From an uncultured Chlorobiota bacterium (GTDB lineage: Bacteria > Bacteroidota > Bacteroidia > Bacteroidales > JAADGE01), in NCBI GenBank assembly GCA_947311265.1, contig CAMZKQ010000141.1, positions 1 through 21,314 on the forward strand: DNA of 21,314 nucleotides, read 5' to 3'. The position numbers and the translations under genes were made by a program. The notes below the pieces were generated by a model, which was not told the origin of the DNA, ran no database searches, and was given only the letters and a program-made list of their open reading frames with translations. Each line of letters begins with the position of its first letter. The first letter of the stretch is position 1. Below are positions 15,169-21,314 of this stretch, piece after piece.

Positions 15169-16236
15169 ATGAAAAAAAAAACAACCCTTTTTCTTCTCCT
15201 TTTTTTCCCACTATTACTCGCTGCACAAGAAGGGGGCAGAGGTGTGTATGATTTTTTAAACCTCACAGGCTCTGCAAGAGTTGCCGCTTTGGGCGGCAAA
15301 AACATATCCCTATATGGCAACGACCTAAACTTTGCCCAAAACAACCCTGCATTACTAAACAGTAGCATGAACAAAACTGTAGTGATGAATTATACAGGCT
15401 ACTTCGCCGGCATAAAGTACGGCAATGTCGCCTATGCCCAAGACTTTAAAAAATACGGTACTTTTAGTATTGCCGCCAATTTTATGAACTACGGCAAATT
15501 TATTGCCGCCGACGAAACAGGACTTATTACAGGAGAATTTAAAGCTGCCGAGCAATCCATTAGTTTTACTTGGGCAAAAAATATTAAAGAAAATTTTTCG
15601 GCAGGGCTAGCCATAAAACCCATTTTTTCCCATCTGGAAACTTACAAATCATTTGGCTTTGCCACCGATATAGGCGTGTCGTACCATAAACCAGAAAGCG
15701 AATTTACAGCCGCTTTTGCAATAAAAAACTTAGGCACTCAAATAAAACCCTACTACGAAGGTCATTACGAACCATTGCCCTACGATATACAACTAGGGGT
15801 AACAAAAAAATTAGCACATGCCCCATTTAGAGTAAACCTTACCGCACACCACCTATACACATGGAATTTGCTATACGAAAAGCCAAAACTAGTTTCAAAC
15901 ACAATTTTTGGGGAAGCAGAAGACCCACAAAAAAACAGGAAATTACAAAACTTTTTAGACAATAGCATGCGGCACTTTGTAGTAGCTGTAGAATTTGTAC
16001 CCATAAAAGCCTTCCATTTCGGTATTGCCTACGACCACCAGCGCCGCCAAGAAATGAAACTGATTGACAAAGGCGGATTTACAGGCTTCTCTTGGGGATT
16101 TGGCTTGCGGCTACGAAAGTTTAACATCAGCTATGCTCGTTCATCTTTCCATGTAGTAGGCGGCTCAAACCACCTCTCTTTGGGTATAAACCTTGGCAAT
16201 TTCATAAAGGTAAGCCAGCCAAAAGTTGGAGATTAA
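15169..16236 (+). CDS. porQ: Type IX secretion system protein PorQ
   Basis: Outer-membrane beta-barrel-like protein of 355 residues. To my knowledge PorQ works with PorU, PorV and PorZ in the T9SS attachment complex that processes and anchors cargo at the cell surface. The signal peptide is at 1-19 (L-L-A-A|Q). The PorQ opening follows: G-V-Y-D-F-L-N-L-T-G-S-A-R-V-A-A-L-G-G, then S-L-Y-G-N-D-L-N, then N-N-P-A-L-L. Alternating amphipathic strands run to the C-terminus. The start codon is followed by ten As (15172-15181, M-K-K-K). No promoter octamer lies in the 59-base gap from ddl. Two genes encoding T9SS cargo lie within 7 kb, consistent with an active system. Confidence 0.9.
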   Translation: MKKKTTLFLLLFFPLLLAAQEGGRGVYDFLNLTGSARVAALGGKNISLYGNDLNFAQNNPALLNSSMNKTVVMNYTGYFAGIKYGNVAYAQDFKKYGTFSIAANFMNYGKFIAADETGLITGEFKAAEQSISFTWAKNIKENFSAGLAIKPIFSHLETYKSFGFATDIGVSYHKPESEFTAAFAIKNLGTQIKPYYEGHYEPLPYDIQLGVTKKLAHAPFRVNLTAHHLYTWNLLYEKPKLVSNTIFGEAEDPQKNRKLQNFLDNSMRHFVVAVEFVPIKAFHFGIAYDHQRRQEMKLIDKGGFTGFSWGFGLRLRKFNISYARSSFHVVGGSNHLSLGINLGNFIKVSQPKVGD

Positions 16237-16338
16237 ACAATCATTAAAACAAACAACTGCCTAAGCTCGCAACAACAAATTCCACTTTTGAAATTTTAAT
16301 TATCAACAAGTAAAATGGCAAAAATTCAGTATTTTTAT

Positions 16339-16346
16339 TAATTTTG
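16339..16346 (+). promoter_or_regulatory. malQ promoter -7 element (TAATTTTG)
   Basis: Exact TAnnTTTG match, with a predicted start near 16352 and a leader of about 77 bases. No TTG at -33. The rest of the 193-base gap between porQ and malQ shows no gene. Confidence 0.45.
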
Positions 16347-16429
16347 TTTTTAAATAGTTCTAATTTCTTATAGAAATCAAAACTGCACACAGTGTTTGAT
16401 AATTAAGGCATCTAAACAAAATATAAAAA

Positions 16430-17914
16430 ATGGAAAGACAAAGTGGAATTTTACTTCATATTAGTTCACTTCATAGCAAATATGGAATTGGCTCACTGGG
16501 CAAAGCAGCATACGAATTTGTAGATTACCTTAAACAATCGAACCAACGCCTTTGGCAACTCCTGCCACTAGGGCCTGCTGGCTATGGCGAATCACCCTAT
16601 TCTGCATTTTCTGCCTTTGCAGGAAATTCACTATTTATAGATTTAGATATTTTGCAAGAAAACCACCTGCTTACCGCAGAAGACTTGCAAAATACACCTT
16701 ACTTTGAGGCCTATAAAGTTGAATATCAAAAAGTAAAAGACTTTAAATTTCCACTATTAAATAAAGCCGCCCAACAATTTATTACGAATAATAACTTTTC
16801 TGAATTTGATAAATTTCAAAAAGAAAATGAATTTTGGTTAGACGATTTTGCATTCTTTACCGCCTTAAAAACAAAATTTGGAGAAAAACCACTTTTTGAA
16901 TTTGAAAAAAAAATAATAATGAAAGAAGCAACTGCACTTAAAGGTTTAAGGGCAGAACTCGAAAATGAAATACTTACCATAAAAGTAATTCAGTTCCTAT
17001 TTGCCTTACAATGGGCTGATGTAAAAAAATATGCAAACGAAAACAAAGTAGAAATAATAGGCGATATTCCATTATATGTAGCCTCCGATAGTGCAGATGT
17101 ATGGGCAAATCCAGAGCTTTTTTTACTTGATAAAAACCGCCAACAAAAGTTGGCAGCTGGCGTACCGCCAGATTATTTTAGCAAAACAGGGCAGCTTTGG
17201 GGAAACCCCGTTTACAACTGGGAGGCAATGAAAGACAACAATTTTGCATGGTGGGAAGCCCGAATGCGAATAAATTTTAAGATGTTCGATATTGTTCGCA
17301 TTGACCATTTTAGGGGGCTAGCAGAATTTTGGGCAGTAGATGCCAAAGCCGAAACCGCCGAAAACGGGCAATGGCTACCGGCACATGGCTATAAAATGCT
17401 AGAAACCCTAACCCAAAATATGGGCAAAATGCGCCTCATCGCCGAAGACCTAGGCGTAATTACACCAGATGTTGAAAAACTAAGAGATGATTTCGACCTG
17501 CCCGGCATGAAAATCTTTCAATTTGCATTCGATTCTGATGCCAAAAACCCATTTTTGCCACACAACTACGTTAAAAATAGCATCGTTTATACAGGCACAC
17601 ACGACAACGATACCTCCCGAGGCTGGTTTGAAACTGCCGAAGGTTGGCAACGAGAAAACCTGCACAGCTACTTCTTTGCCGACGAGGCAAATATAGCCCG
17701 CTCAATGATGCGAAAAATCTGGGCTTCATCAGCAAATACGGCAATTGTACCTATGCAGGACATCTTTAATTTTGGCTCAGAAACAAGAATGAACACCCCC
17801 GGCACTACTGAAAACAATTGGGAGTGGCGATGCGAACTGCATTTACTTTCGGAAGAGTCAGCACAATTTTTAGTCAATATTTCTGAAATTTACGGAAGAA
17901 ATTTCAAAAAATAA
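16430..17914 (+). CDS. malQ: 4-alpha-glucanotransferase (amylomaltase, GH77)
   Basis: Cytosolic enzyme that transfers maltodextrin chains between glucans and releases glucose. It has 494 residues, the short bacterial type without a starch-binding domain. Substrate-cleft motifs are P-L-G-P-A-G-Y-G-E-S-P-Y-S and G-D-I-P-L-Y-V-A. The catalytic residues can be placed: nucleophile Asp292 (R-I-D-H-F-R-G), acid/base Glu339 (A-E-D-L-G) and the stabiliser Asp392 (G-T-H-D-N-D), close to the Thermus aquaticus numbering. It leads a closely packed set with a membrane protein 13 bases on and mnmD after that. No other glycogen or maltose gene is in the window. Confidence 0.96.
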   Translation: MERQSGILLHISSLHSKYGIGSLGKAAYEFVDYLKQSNQRLWQLLPLGPAGYGESPYSAFSAFAGNSLFIDLDILQENHLLTAEDLQNTPYFEAYKVEYQKVKDFKFPLLNKAAQQFITNNNFSEFDKFQKENEFWLDDFAFFTALKTKFGEKPLFEFEKKIIMKEATALKGLRAELENEILTIKVIQFLFALQWADVKKYANENKVEIIGDIPLYVASDSADVWANPELFLLDKNRQQKLAAGVPPDYFSKTGQLWGNPVYNWEAMKDNNFAWWEARMRINFKMFDIVRIDHFRGLAEFWAVDAKAETAENGQWLPAHGYKMLETLTQNMGKMRLIAEDLGVITPDVEKLRDDFDLPGMKIFQFAFDSDAKNPFLPHNYVKNSIVYTGTHDNDTSRGWFETAEGWQRENLHSYFFADEANIARSMMRKIWASSANTAIVPMQDIFNFGSETRMNTPGTTENNWEWRCELHLLSEESAQFLVNISEIYGRNFKK

Positions 17915-17927
17915 GCGTTCTTCTAAA

Positions 17928-18719
17928 ATGAAAAAAGAACAGAAAATCAAACTTTTTACAAGTTCGTTTATATTAAACATTTTGGCAATACTGCTTGCCT
18001 TCACTGTTTTTCAGGCCAATGTATTTTTACTTGCAAAGTTTTTTAAAATTCCCGTAGGACTAGACGGCTTTGTAGTGGCATTTAGAGTTACCGACGGCTC
18101 TGCCCTCTGGACAAGCTCATCTATTACTGCCATTTTTGGTTTGCCACCTTTTATCTCTTTTGCCCTTTCGGTAATTGCCCGAAAAATTTACGAAAATCGT
18201 GCCCGAAAAAAGAAAACCAACCTAAAACTCTTTCTAATTTGGGCAAGCCTCCATTTCGACAATCTTTTTCTGGGCAGTATTTTAGCAGGCTTACTTACAC
18301 GCTCGGGCTTTTCCTATTTTTTAAGTTGGATTTATATCCCCTATTTTGTACAAATTATGATTGCCATAGTTGCTGCAATTTTACTGTTTTTAAAAGCCCC
18401 TTACCTCAATTACGGCTTCTCTCAATCTGCCCCATCAAGTCATTTTATTAATAAAAAAACACACAAGCAATATAAGCGTTTTCTTGTTTACTTCCCCTAT
18501 TTGGCAGGCGTTGTGGTTTTATCTGCACTTCTTTTCCCAAACTTTACAATCCATGAAATCATATTAAAAGCAACGCCTATTATTGCCTTCATTGGAATGC
18601 GTAAATATATTGATTGTGAAGATGTTAAGATGGTTAAGGGGAGTCTTATTTTTTCGGCAAACTACGCTTTACTTATCCCCATTACACTCTTTTTTCTTGC
18701 ATTTTATTTAGTGCTGTAA
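17928..18719 (+). CDS. Multi-pass membrane protein of unknown function
   Basis: A 263-residue hydrophobic protein with about six membrane segments (roughly 10-35, 60-82, 100-122, 127-157, 187-205, 211-222 and 240-262). A basic loop R-K-I-Y-E-N-R-A-R-K-K-K lies near 85-96, and a second charged loop K-K-T-H-K-Q-Y-K-R near 177-185. There is no cleavable signal. I do not recognise the family. W-A-S-L-H-F-D-N near 105-112 is the only stretch of polar residues in a membrane region. It sits 13 bases after malQ and 14 before mnmD, so co-transcription is likely, but the neighbours give no functional hint. Confidence 0.7.
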   Translation: MKKEQKIKLFTSSFILNILAILLAFTVFQANVFLLAKFFKIPVGLDGFVVAFRVTDGSALWTSSSITAIFGLPPFISFALSVIARKIYENRARKKKTNLKLFLIWASLHFDNLFLGSILAGLLTRSGFSYFLSWIYIPYFVQIMIAIVAAILLFLKAPYLNYGFSQSAPSSHFINKKTHKQYKRFLVYFPYLAGVVVLSALLFPNFTIHEIILKATPIIAFIGMRKYIDCEDVKMVKGSLIFSANYALLIPITLFFLAFYLVL

Positions 18720-18733
18720 TACCAAAAACGAAG

Positions 18734-19391
18734 ATGCCTATCGAGCTAAAAAAAACCAAAGACGGTTCATATACACTTTTTATTCCAGCACTTAACGAGC
18801 ATTACCACTCGTACAATGGTGCGTTAGCAGAAGCCATGCACATTTTTATAAATGCAGGATTTAATTTTTTGCCTAAGCAAAAAATAAATATTTTAGAGCT
18901 GGGTTTTGGTACAGGGCTAAATGCTATTTTAACTTTTACCGAAGCTAAAAAAAACAATACAACTGTATTCTATTGTGCCGTAGAAGCCTATCCGCTGGAT
19001 TACCAACTTATAAAACAGTTAAAATACGAAAGCCTAGAAGGCGTTAATCCCACGGTCTTAAAAAAAATACATACCGAAAGCTGGGAGAAAGAAATTAAAA
19101 TTTCTAAGCACTTTACTCTACAAAAATTAAAAACAGACATTCAAAAATTTGAACATAACAAAAAATTTGACTTAGTTTATTTCGATGCTTTTGCCCCCGA
19201 AGTGCAACCCGTCTTGTGGTCGGAAAAGGTATTTATTAATATCCATAAACGGCTAAAAAAAAAATGGAATTTTGCTTACCTACTCTTCCAAAGGCACAGT
19301 AAAAAGAGCTTTGCGTGCCGCAGGATTTTCTGTAAAACGTTTGGCTGGTCCCCCAGGGAAACGCCATATTTTAAGGGCGACAGCTCTGTGA
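18734..19391 (+). CDS. mnmD: tRNA 5-methylaminomethyl-2-thiouridine methyltransferase MnmD, with single-base frameshift
   Basis: SAM-dependent methyltransferase for the last step of mnm5s2U34 formation in tRNA, as a stand-alone equivalent of the MnmC methyl domain. The N-terminus (D-G-S-Y-T-L-F-I-P-A-L-N-E-H-Y-H-S) and the SAM site E-L-G-F-G-T-G-L-N (55-63) are typical, as is the Y-F-D-A-F-A-P motif (149-155). After Leu174 the uninterrupted frame turns into unrelated sequence and stops at 19411. The +1 frame downstream of an A10 run (19255-19264) instead encodes the expected end: G-T-V-K-R-A-L-R-A-A-G-F and G-P-P-G-K-R-H-I-L-R-A, with a stop at 19389-19391. With nine As the protein would be 218 residues, the normal size. 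As written the gene would make a protein with a wrong C-terminus. The cause may be a sequence error, polymerase slippage or a true mutation. Confidence 0.9.
19255..19264 (+). other. A10 homopolymer: frameshift site in mnmD
   Basis: Ten consecutive As after C-T. Nine would join the two mnmD frames as L-K-K-N-G-I-L-L-T-Y-S-S-K-G. The run is long enough for sequencing miscalls, replication slippage or transcriptional slippage. Confidence 0.85.
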
Positions 19392-19473
19392 AAATCAGTC
19401 CTAGAATTTAGTGCTTATAAGCATCTAATTTTAAGCATTATAGATAACTGAATTTGCTATCCTCGCTTTTTTC

Positions 19474-19499
19474 AACTTGTTAAAATTTAACAAGTTTTG
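19474..19499 (+). terminator. Hairpin after mnmD, weak terminator or palindrome
   Basis: AACTTGTTAAA (19474-19484) and TTTAACAAGTT (19486-19496) form a perfect 11-bp inverted repeat with a one-base centre, realistically a 9-bp stem with a 5-base loop. Only four Ts follow the stem, so termination would be weak. A regulator-binding palindrome upstream of the oxoamine synthase is the alternative. Confidence 0.5.
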
Positions 19500-19550
19500 T
19501 ATTCTAAAGTCAAATTAAATAAAACAATTCGGTAGAATGATAAAAACATT

Positions 19551-19558
19551 TATATTTG
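19551..19558 (+). promoter_or_regulatory. Promoter -7 element (TATATTTG) for the oxoamine synthase gene
   Basis: Fits TAnnTTTG and is followed by CA. The predicted start near 19565 leaves about 46 bases before the GTG at 19611. No -33 TTG. Confidence 0.5.
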
Positions 19559-19610
19559 CACAAAAATTTACGCCTTATTTTTAAGGTACAATCTAATAAA
19601 ATACAAGAAA

Positions 19611-20855
19611 GTGGATATTTTTGACAAACTAAAAGCGGAAAATACTGATTTAGGAAAATACCGAAAGGTAGGGCATGGTTACTTTACATTCCCACAACTC
19701 GAAGGTAAAATTGGTCCTGTAATGAAATTTCAAGGCGAAGATGTAATTACTTGGAGCGTAAACAATTACCTCGGTTTGGCAGAGCACCCAGAGGTGCGAA
19801 AAGCCGATGCTGATGCAGCAAAAGAATGGGGGCTTGCTTACCCAATGGGAGCAAGAATGATGACTGGGCAAACTAAATACCATGTTGAATTGGAGCAAAA
19901 ATTAGCCACTTTCGTTGGGAAAGAGGCGGGTTATTTACTTAATTTTGGCTACCAAGGTATGGTTTCTATTATAGATTCTGTGGTGGATAGAAAAGATGTA
20001 ATTGTCTATGATGCAGATTCTCATGCTTGTATTTTAGATGGTTCTAGGTTACACATGGGCAAACGCTTTGTGTTTAAACACAACGATATGGAAAGCCTAG
20101 AAAAACAACTCGGGCATGCTGAAAAATATGCGGCCAATACTGGTGGCGGAATTTTGGTCATTTCGGAGGGCGTTTTTGGTATGGAAGGCGATTTGGGAAA
20201 CCTAAAAGGCATAGTGGCCTTAAAAGAGAAGTTCCAATTTCGGTTACTAGTTGATGATGCACATGGCTTTGGCACAATGGGCGATACTGGTGCTGGTGTT
20301 GGGGAGCATTTTGGAGTACAGGACGAAATTGATATTTATTTCGCCACTTTTGCGAAATCTATGGCAGGGATTGGGGCTTTTGTTGCTGGTGATAAAGAAA
20401 TGATTGATTATCTGCAATATACAATGCGTTCGCAAATTTTTGCAAAATCATTACCAATGCCAATGGTTATGGGGGCTTTCAAACGTTTGGAATTACTACA
20501 AAACAGACCAGAATTTAAAGCTAATCTTTGGAAGGTGGTAAATGCACTTCAAAAAGGGCTACGGGAAAAAGGCTTTGATTTGGGTGCAACAGAGTCGCCT
20601 GTAACCCCTGTTTTCTTTGAAGGAAATGTACCTATGGTTACCGAAATTATGAAAGATTTACGGTCTAACTATAAAATTTTCTGTTCTGTGGTGGTTTATC
20701 CTGTTATCCCGAAAGGGAAAATTATGCTGCGCTTAATTCCTACTGGTGCACACACTTTGGAGCATGTAGAAAAAACAATCGCAGCATTTACTGATGTGGC
20801 AAAAAATATAAAAGTAGGAAAATACAATGCCACCGAAGTTACTTTGGGAGAATAA
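19611..20855 (+). CDS. PLP-dependent alpha-oxoamine synthase (KBL/BioF/SPT-type acyltransferase)
   Basis: Cytosolic enzyme of 414 residues that condenses an amino acid with an acyl-CoA, with loss of CO2 in most family members. Family marks are the N-terminal W-S-V-N-N-Y-L-G-L, G-A-R-M-M-T-G, a D-S-H-A-C-I-L-D-G segment whose His stacks on PLP, the PLP-nitrogen Asp215 in V-D-D-A-H-G-F-G, and the Schiff-base Lys249 in T-F-A-K-S-M. Candidate reactions are 2-amino-3-ketobutyrate ligase, serine palmitoyltransferase or cysteate fatty-acyltransferase of sulfonolipid synthesis. BioF is less likely since no bio genes are near, but the sequence alone does not decide. The start is GTG, reading M-D-I-F-D-K-L-K as in close Bacteroidota relatives. 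It is transcribed alone. Confidence 0.88.
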   Translation: MDIFDKLKAENTDLGKYRKVGHGYFTFPQLEGKIGPVMKFQGEDVITWSVNNYLGLAEHPEVRKADADAAKEWGLAYPMGARMMTGQTKYHVELEQKLATFVGKEAGYLLNFGYQGMVSIIDSVVDRKDVIVYDADSHACILDGSRLHMGKRFVFKHNDMESLEKQLGHAEKYAANTGGGILVISEGVFGMEGDLGNLKGIVALKEKFQFRLLVDDAHGFGTMGDTGAGVGEHFGVQDEIDIYFATFAKSMAGIGAFVAGDKEMIDYLQYTMRSQIFAKSLPMPMVMGAFKRLELLQNRPEFKANLWKVVNALQKGLREKGFDLGATESPVTPVFFEGNVPMVTEIMKDLRSNYKIFCSVVVYPVIPKGKIMLRLIPTGAHTLEHVEKTIAAFTDVAKNIKVGKYNATEVTLGE

Positions 20856-20858
20856 ACT

Positions 20859-20929
20859 AGCCCATTCGGGGGCTGGCTATTAGTGTTGCTTATAATTATC
20901 CTTAAATTTACTCCATAAGTAGCCAGCCC
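20859..20929. repeat. Three-part inverted repeat after the oxoamine synthase gene
   Basis: GGGCTGGCTA (20870-20879) pairs perfectly with TAGCCAGCCC (20920-20929) across a 40-base loop. It could instead pair over a short loop with AGCCC at 20859-20863. There is no T tract, so a classic terminator is unlikely. The right arm lies inside the extended reading frame of the opposing SPOR-like gene. Confidence 0.45.
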
Positions 20930-20951
20930 GATATACTTTCAGGCAGGTTAT

Positions 20952-21314
20952 TTAGTGCCCTACGGATTTTGAGTACTCCTTATAAGTACCCACAGAGACT
21001 CTATATTGTTGCTTTCGTTTAATAATTTCGGTAAAATTAATGCCCTTGTTTTTTAAATTTTTGCAAAAAATATCTGCTTTGCTCTTGCTAGAAAAAGTAT
21101 CTATAATAATGTGAAAGTTACCTGTAAAATCATTTACCACTACACTTCCTTGTTCATTTTCACCTTTAAATAGCACCCAAAAGTATGGGTGTTTGCTACG
21201 GATTTTTGGTGTAAATGCAATTAACTCATCAAAGCTAGGGAAACTAGCAATGGAGCTACGGTACAGTTGCCTGAATTGTTGAATTGATGCTGTGCTGTAG
21301 CCTTCTTTTTTTAG
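20952..21314 (-). CDS. SPOR-like domain protein, C-terminal part (runs off right edge; probable frameshift near the end)
   Basis: The frame is open from the right edge to a stop at 20952-20954, giving at least 120 residues. The terminal part resembles a SPOR (peptidoglycan-binding) repeat: F-H-I-I-I-D-T-F-S-S-K-S-K-A, then L-K-N-K-G-I-N-F, then Q-Y-R-V-S-V-G-T-Y-K-E-Y. The annotated frame then breaks off (S-K-S-V-G-H). In the -1 frame after the A4 run (20970 to 20967) the reading continues as K-I-R-R-A-L-N-N-L-P-E-S-I-S-G-W-L-L-M-E to a stop at 20908-20910. That gives the helix and the tryptophan-hydrophobic strand expected at a SPOR end. One extra A would restore it. SPOR domains usually bind denuded septal glycan or serve as envelope anchors. 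The N-terminal part is outside the window, so the full architecture is unknown. Confidence 0.65.
   Translation of the reverse strand, partial: LKKEGYSTASIQQFRQLYRSSIASFPSFDELIAFTPKIRSKHPYFWVLFKGENEQGSVVVNDFTGNFHIIIDTFSSKSKADIFCKNLKNKGINFTEIIKRKQQYRVSVGTYKEYSKSVGH

Noticed and set aside
19265..19411. Uninterrupted C-terminus of mnmD as a divergent, genuine ending
   Set aside because: The sequence after the A10 run has no MnmD features in this frame, while the +1 frame has the complete conserved ending and a stop at a normal length.
19611..20855. Naming the oxoamine synthase bioF or kbl
   Set aside because: Active-site residues are shared by the whole family, and no pathway neighbour supports one choice.
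1..21314. CRISPR array, defence system, biosynthetic cluster or other new multi-gene system
   Set aside because: No direct-repeat array, nuclease, toxin pair, mobile gene or cluster of unknown genes was seen. The unknown genes are single and scattered among housekeeping genes.

Overview
The window is an AT-rich stretch of a Bacteroidota chromosome. Four things point there: two secreted proteins with type IX secretion (T9SS) C-terminal sorting domains, a PorQ-type T9SS component, repeated TAnnTTTG -7 promoter elements in front of many genes, and start codons without clear Shine-Dalgarno sequences. I cannot name the genus. I see no tRNA, rRNA, CRISPR array, transposase, integrase or phage gene. 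Most of the content is housekeeping and cell-envelope genes in short transcription units.

Layout. Positions 1-1640 (minus strand) hold a WecA/MraY-type polyprenyl-phosphate sugar-phosphate transferase. Its stop overlaps the start of an exported, probably outer-membrane protein that runs off the left edge. An NAD(P)-dependent epimerase/dehydratase follows on plus (1801-2835). After a 380-base gap comes the ribosome-associated GTPase TypA/BipA (3216-5039), separated by a bidirectional terminator from a convergent pair: a duplicated-domain DUF1599 protein and a small membrane protein (5130-6040). Then come a DUF2807 lipoprotein (6216-7007), glutaminyl-tRNA synthetase (7216-8883) and, on minus, a small T9SS cargo protein (9024-9668). 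A bacteriohemerythrin and a FluC/CrcB fluoride channel form an operon (9884-10681). A 1069-residue modular T9SS cargo protein (10794-14003) ends in a strong terminator. Next are D-Ala-D-Ala ligase and PorQ (14096-16236), then amylomaltase MalQ, an unassigned membrane protein and the tRNA methyltransferase MnmD, closely spaced (16430-19391). An alpha-oxoamine synthase (19611-20855) and a SPOR-like protein entering from the right edge on minus close the window.

How the genes fit together. PorQ belongs to the secretion and attachment machinery that would process the two sorting-domain proteins. Ddl and the WecA-like enzyme supply cell-wall or surface-polysaccharide precursors. TypA, GlnS and MnmD serve translation. 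MalQ handles maltodextrins, and the oxoamine synthase may start a lipid or amino-ketone pathway.

The most notable observations are two probable single-base frameshifts in A-runs. One is an extra A in an A10 tract in mnmD. The other is a missing A near the 3' end of the SPOR-like gene. In both cases the conserved C-terminus is readable in a neighbouring frame, so they are sequencing errors, slippage sites or real mutations. I did not find a convincing new multi-gene system.
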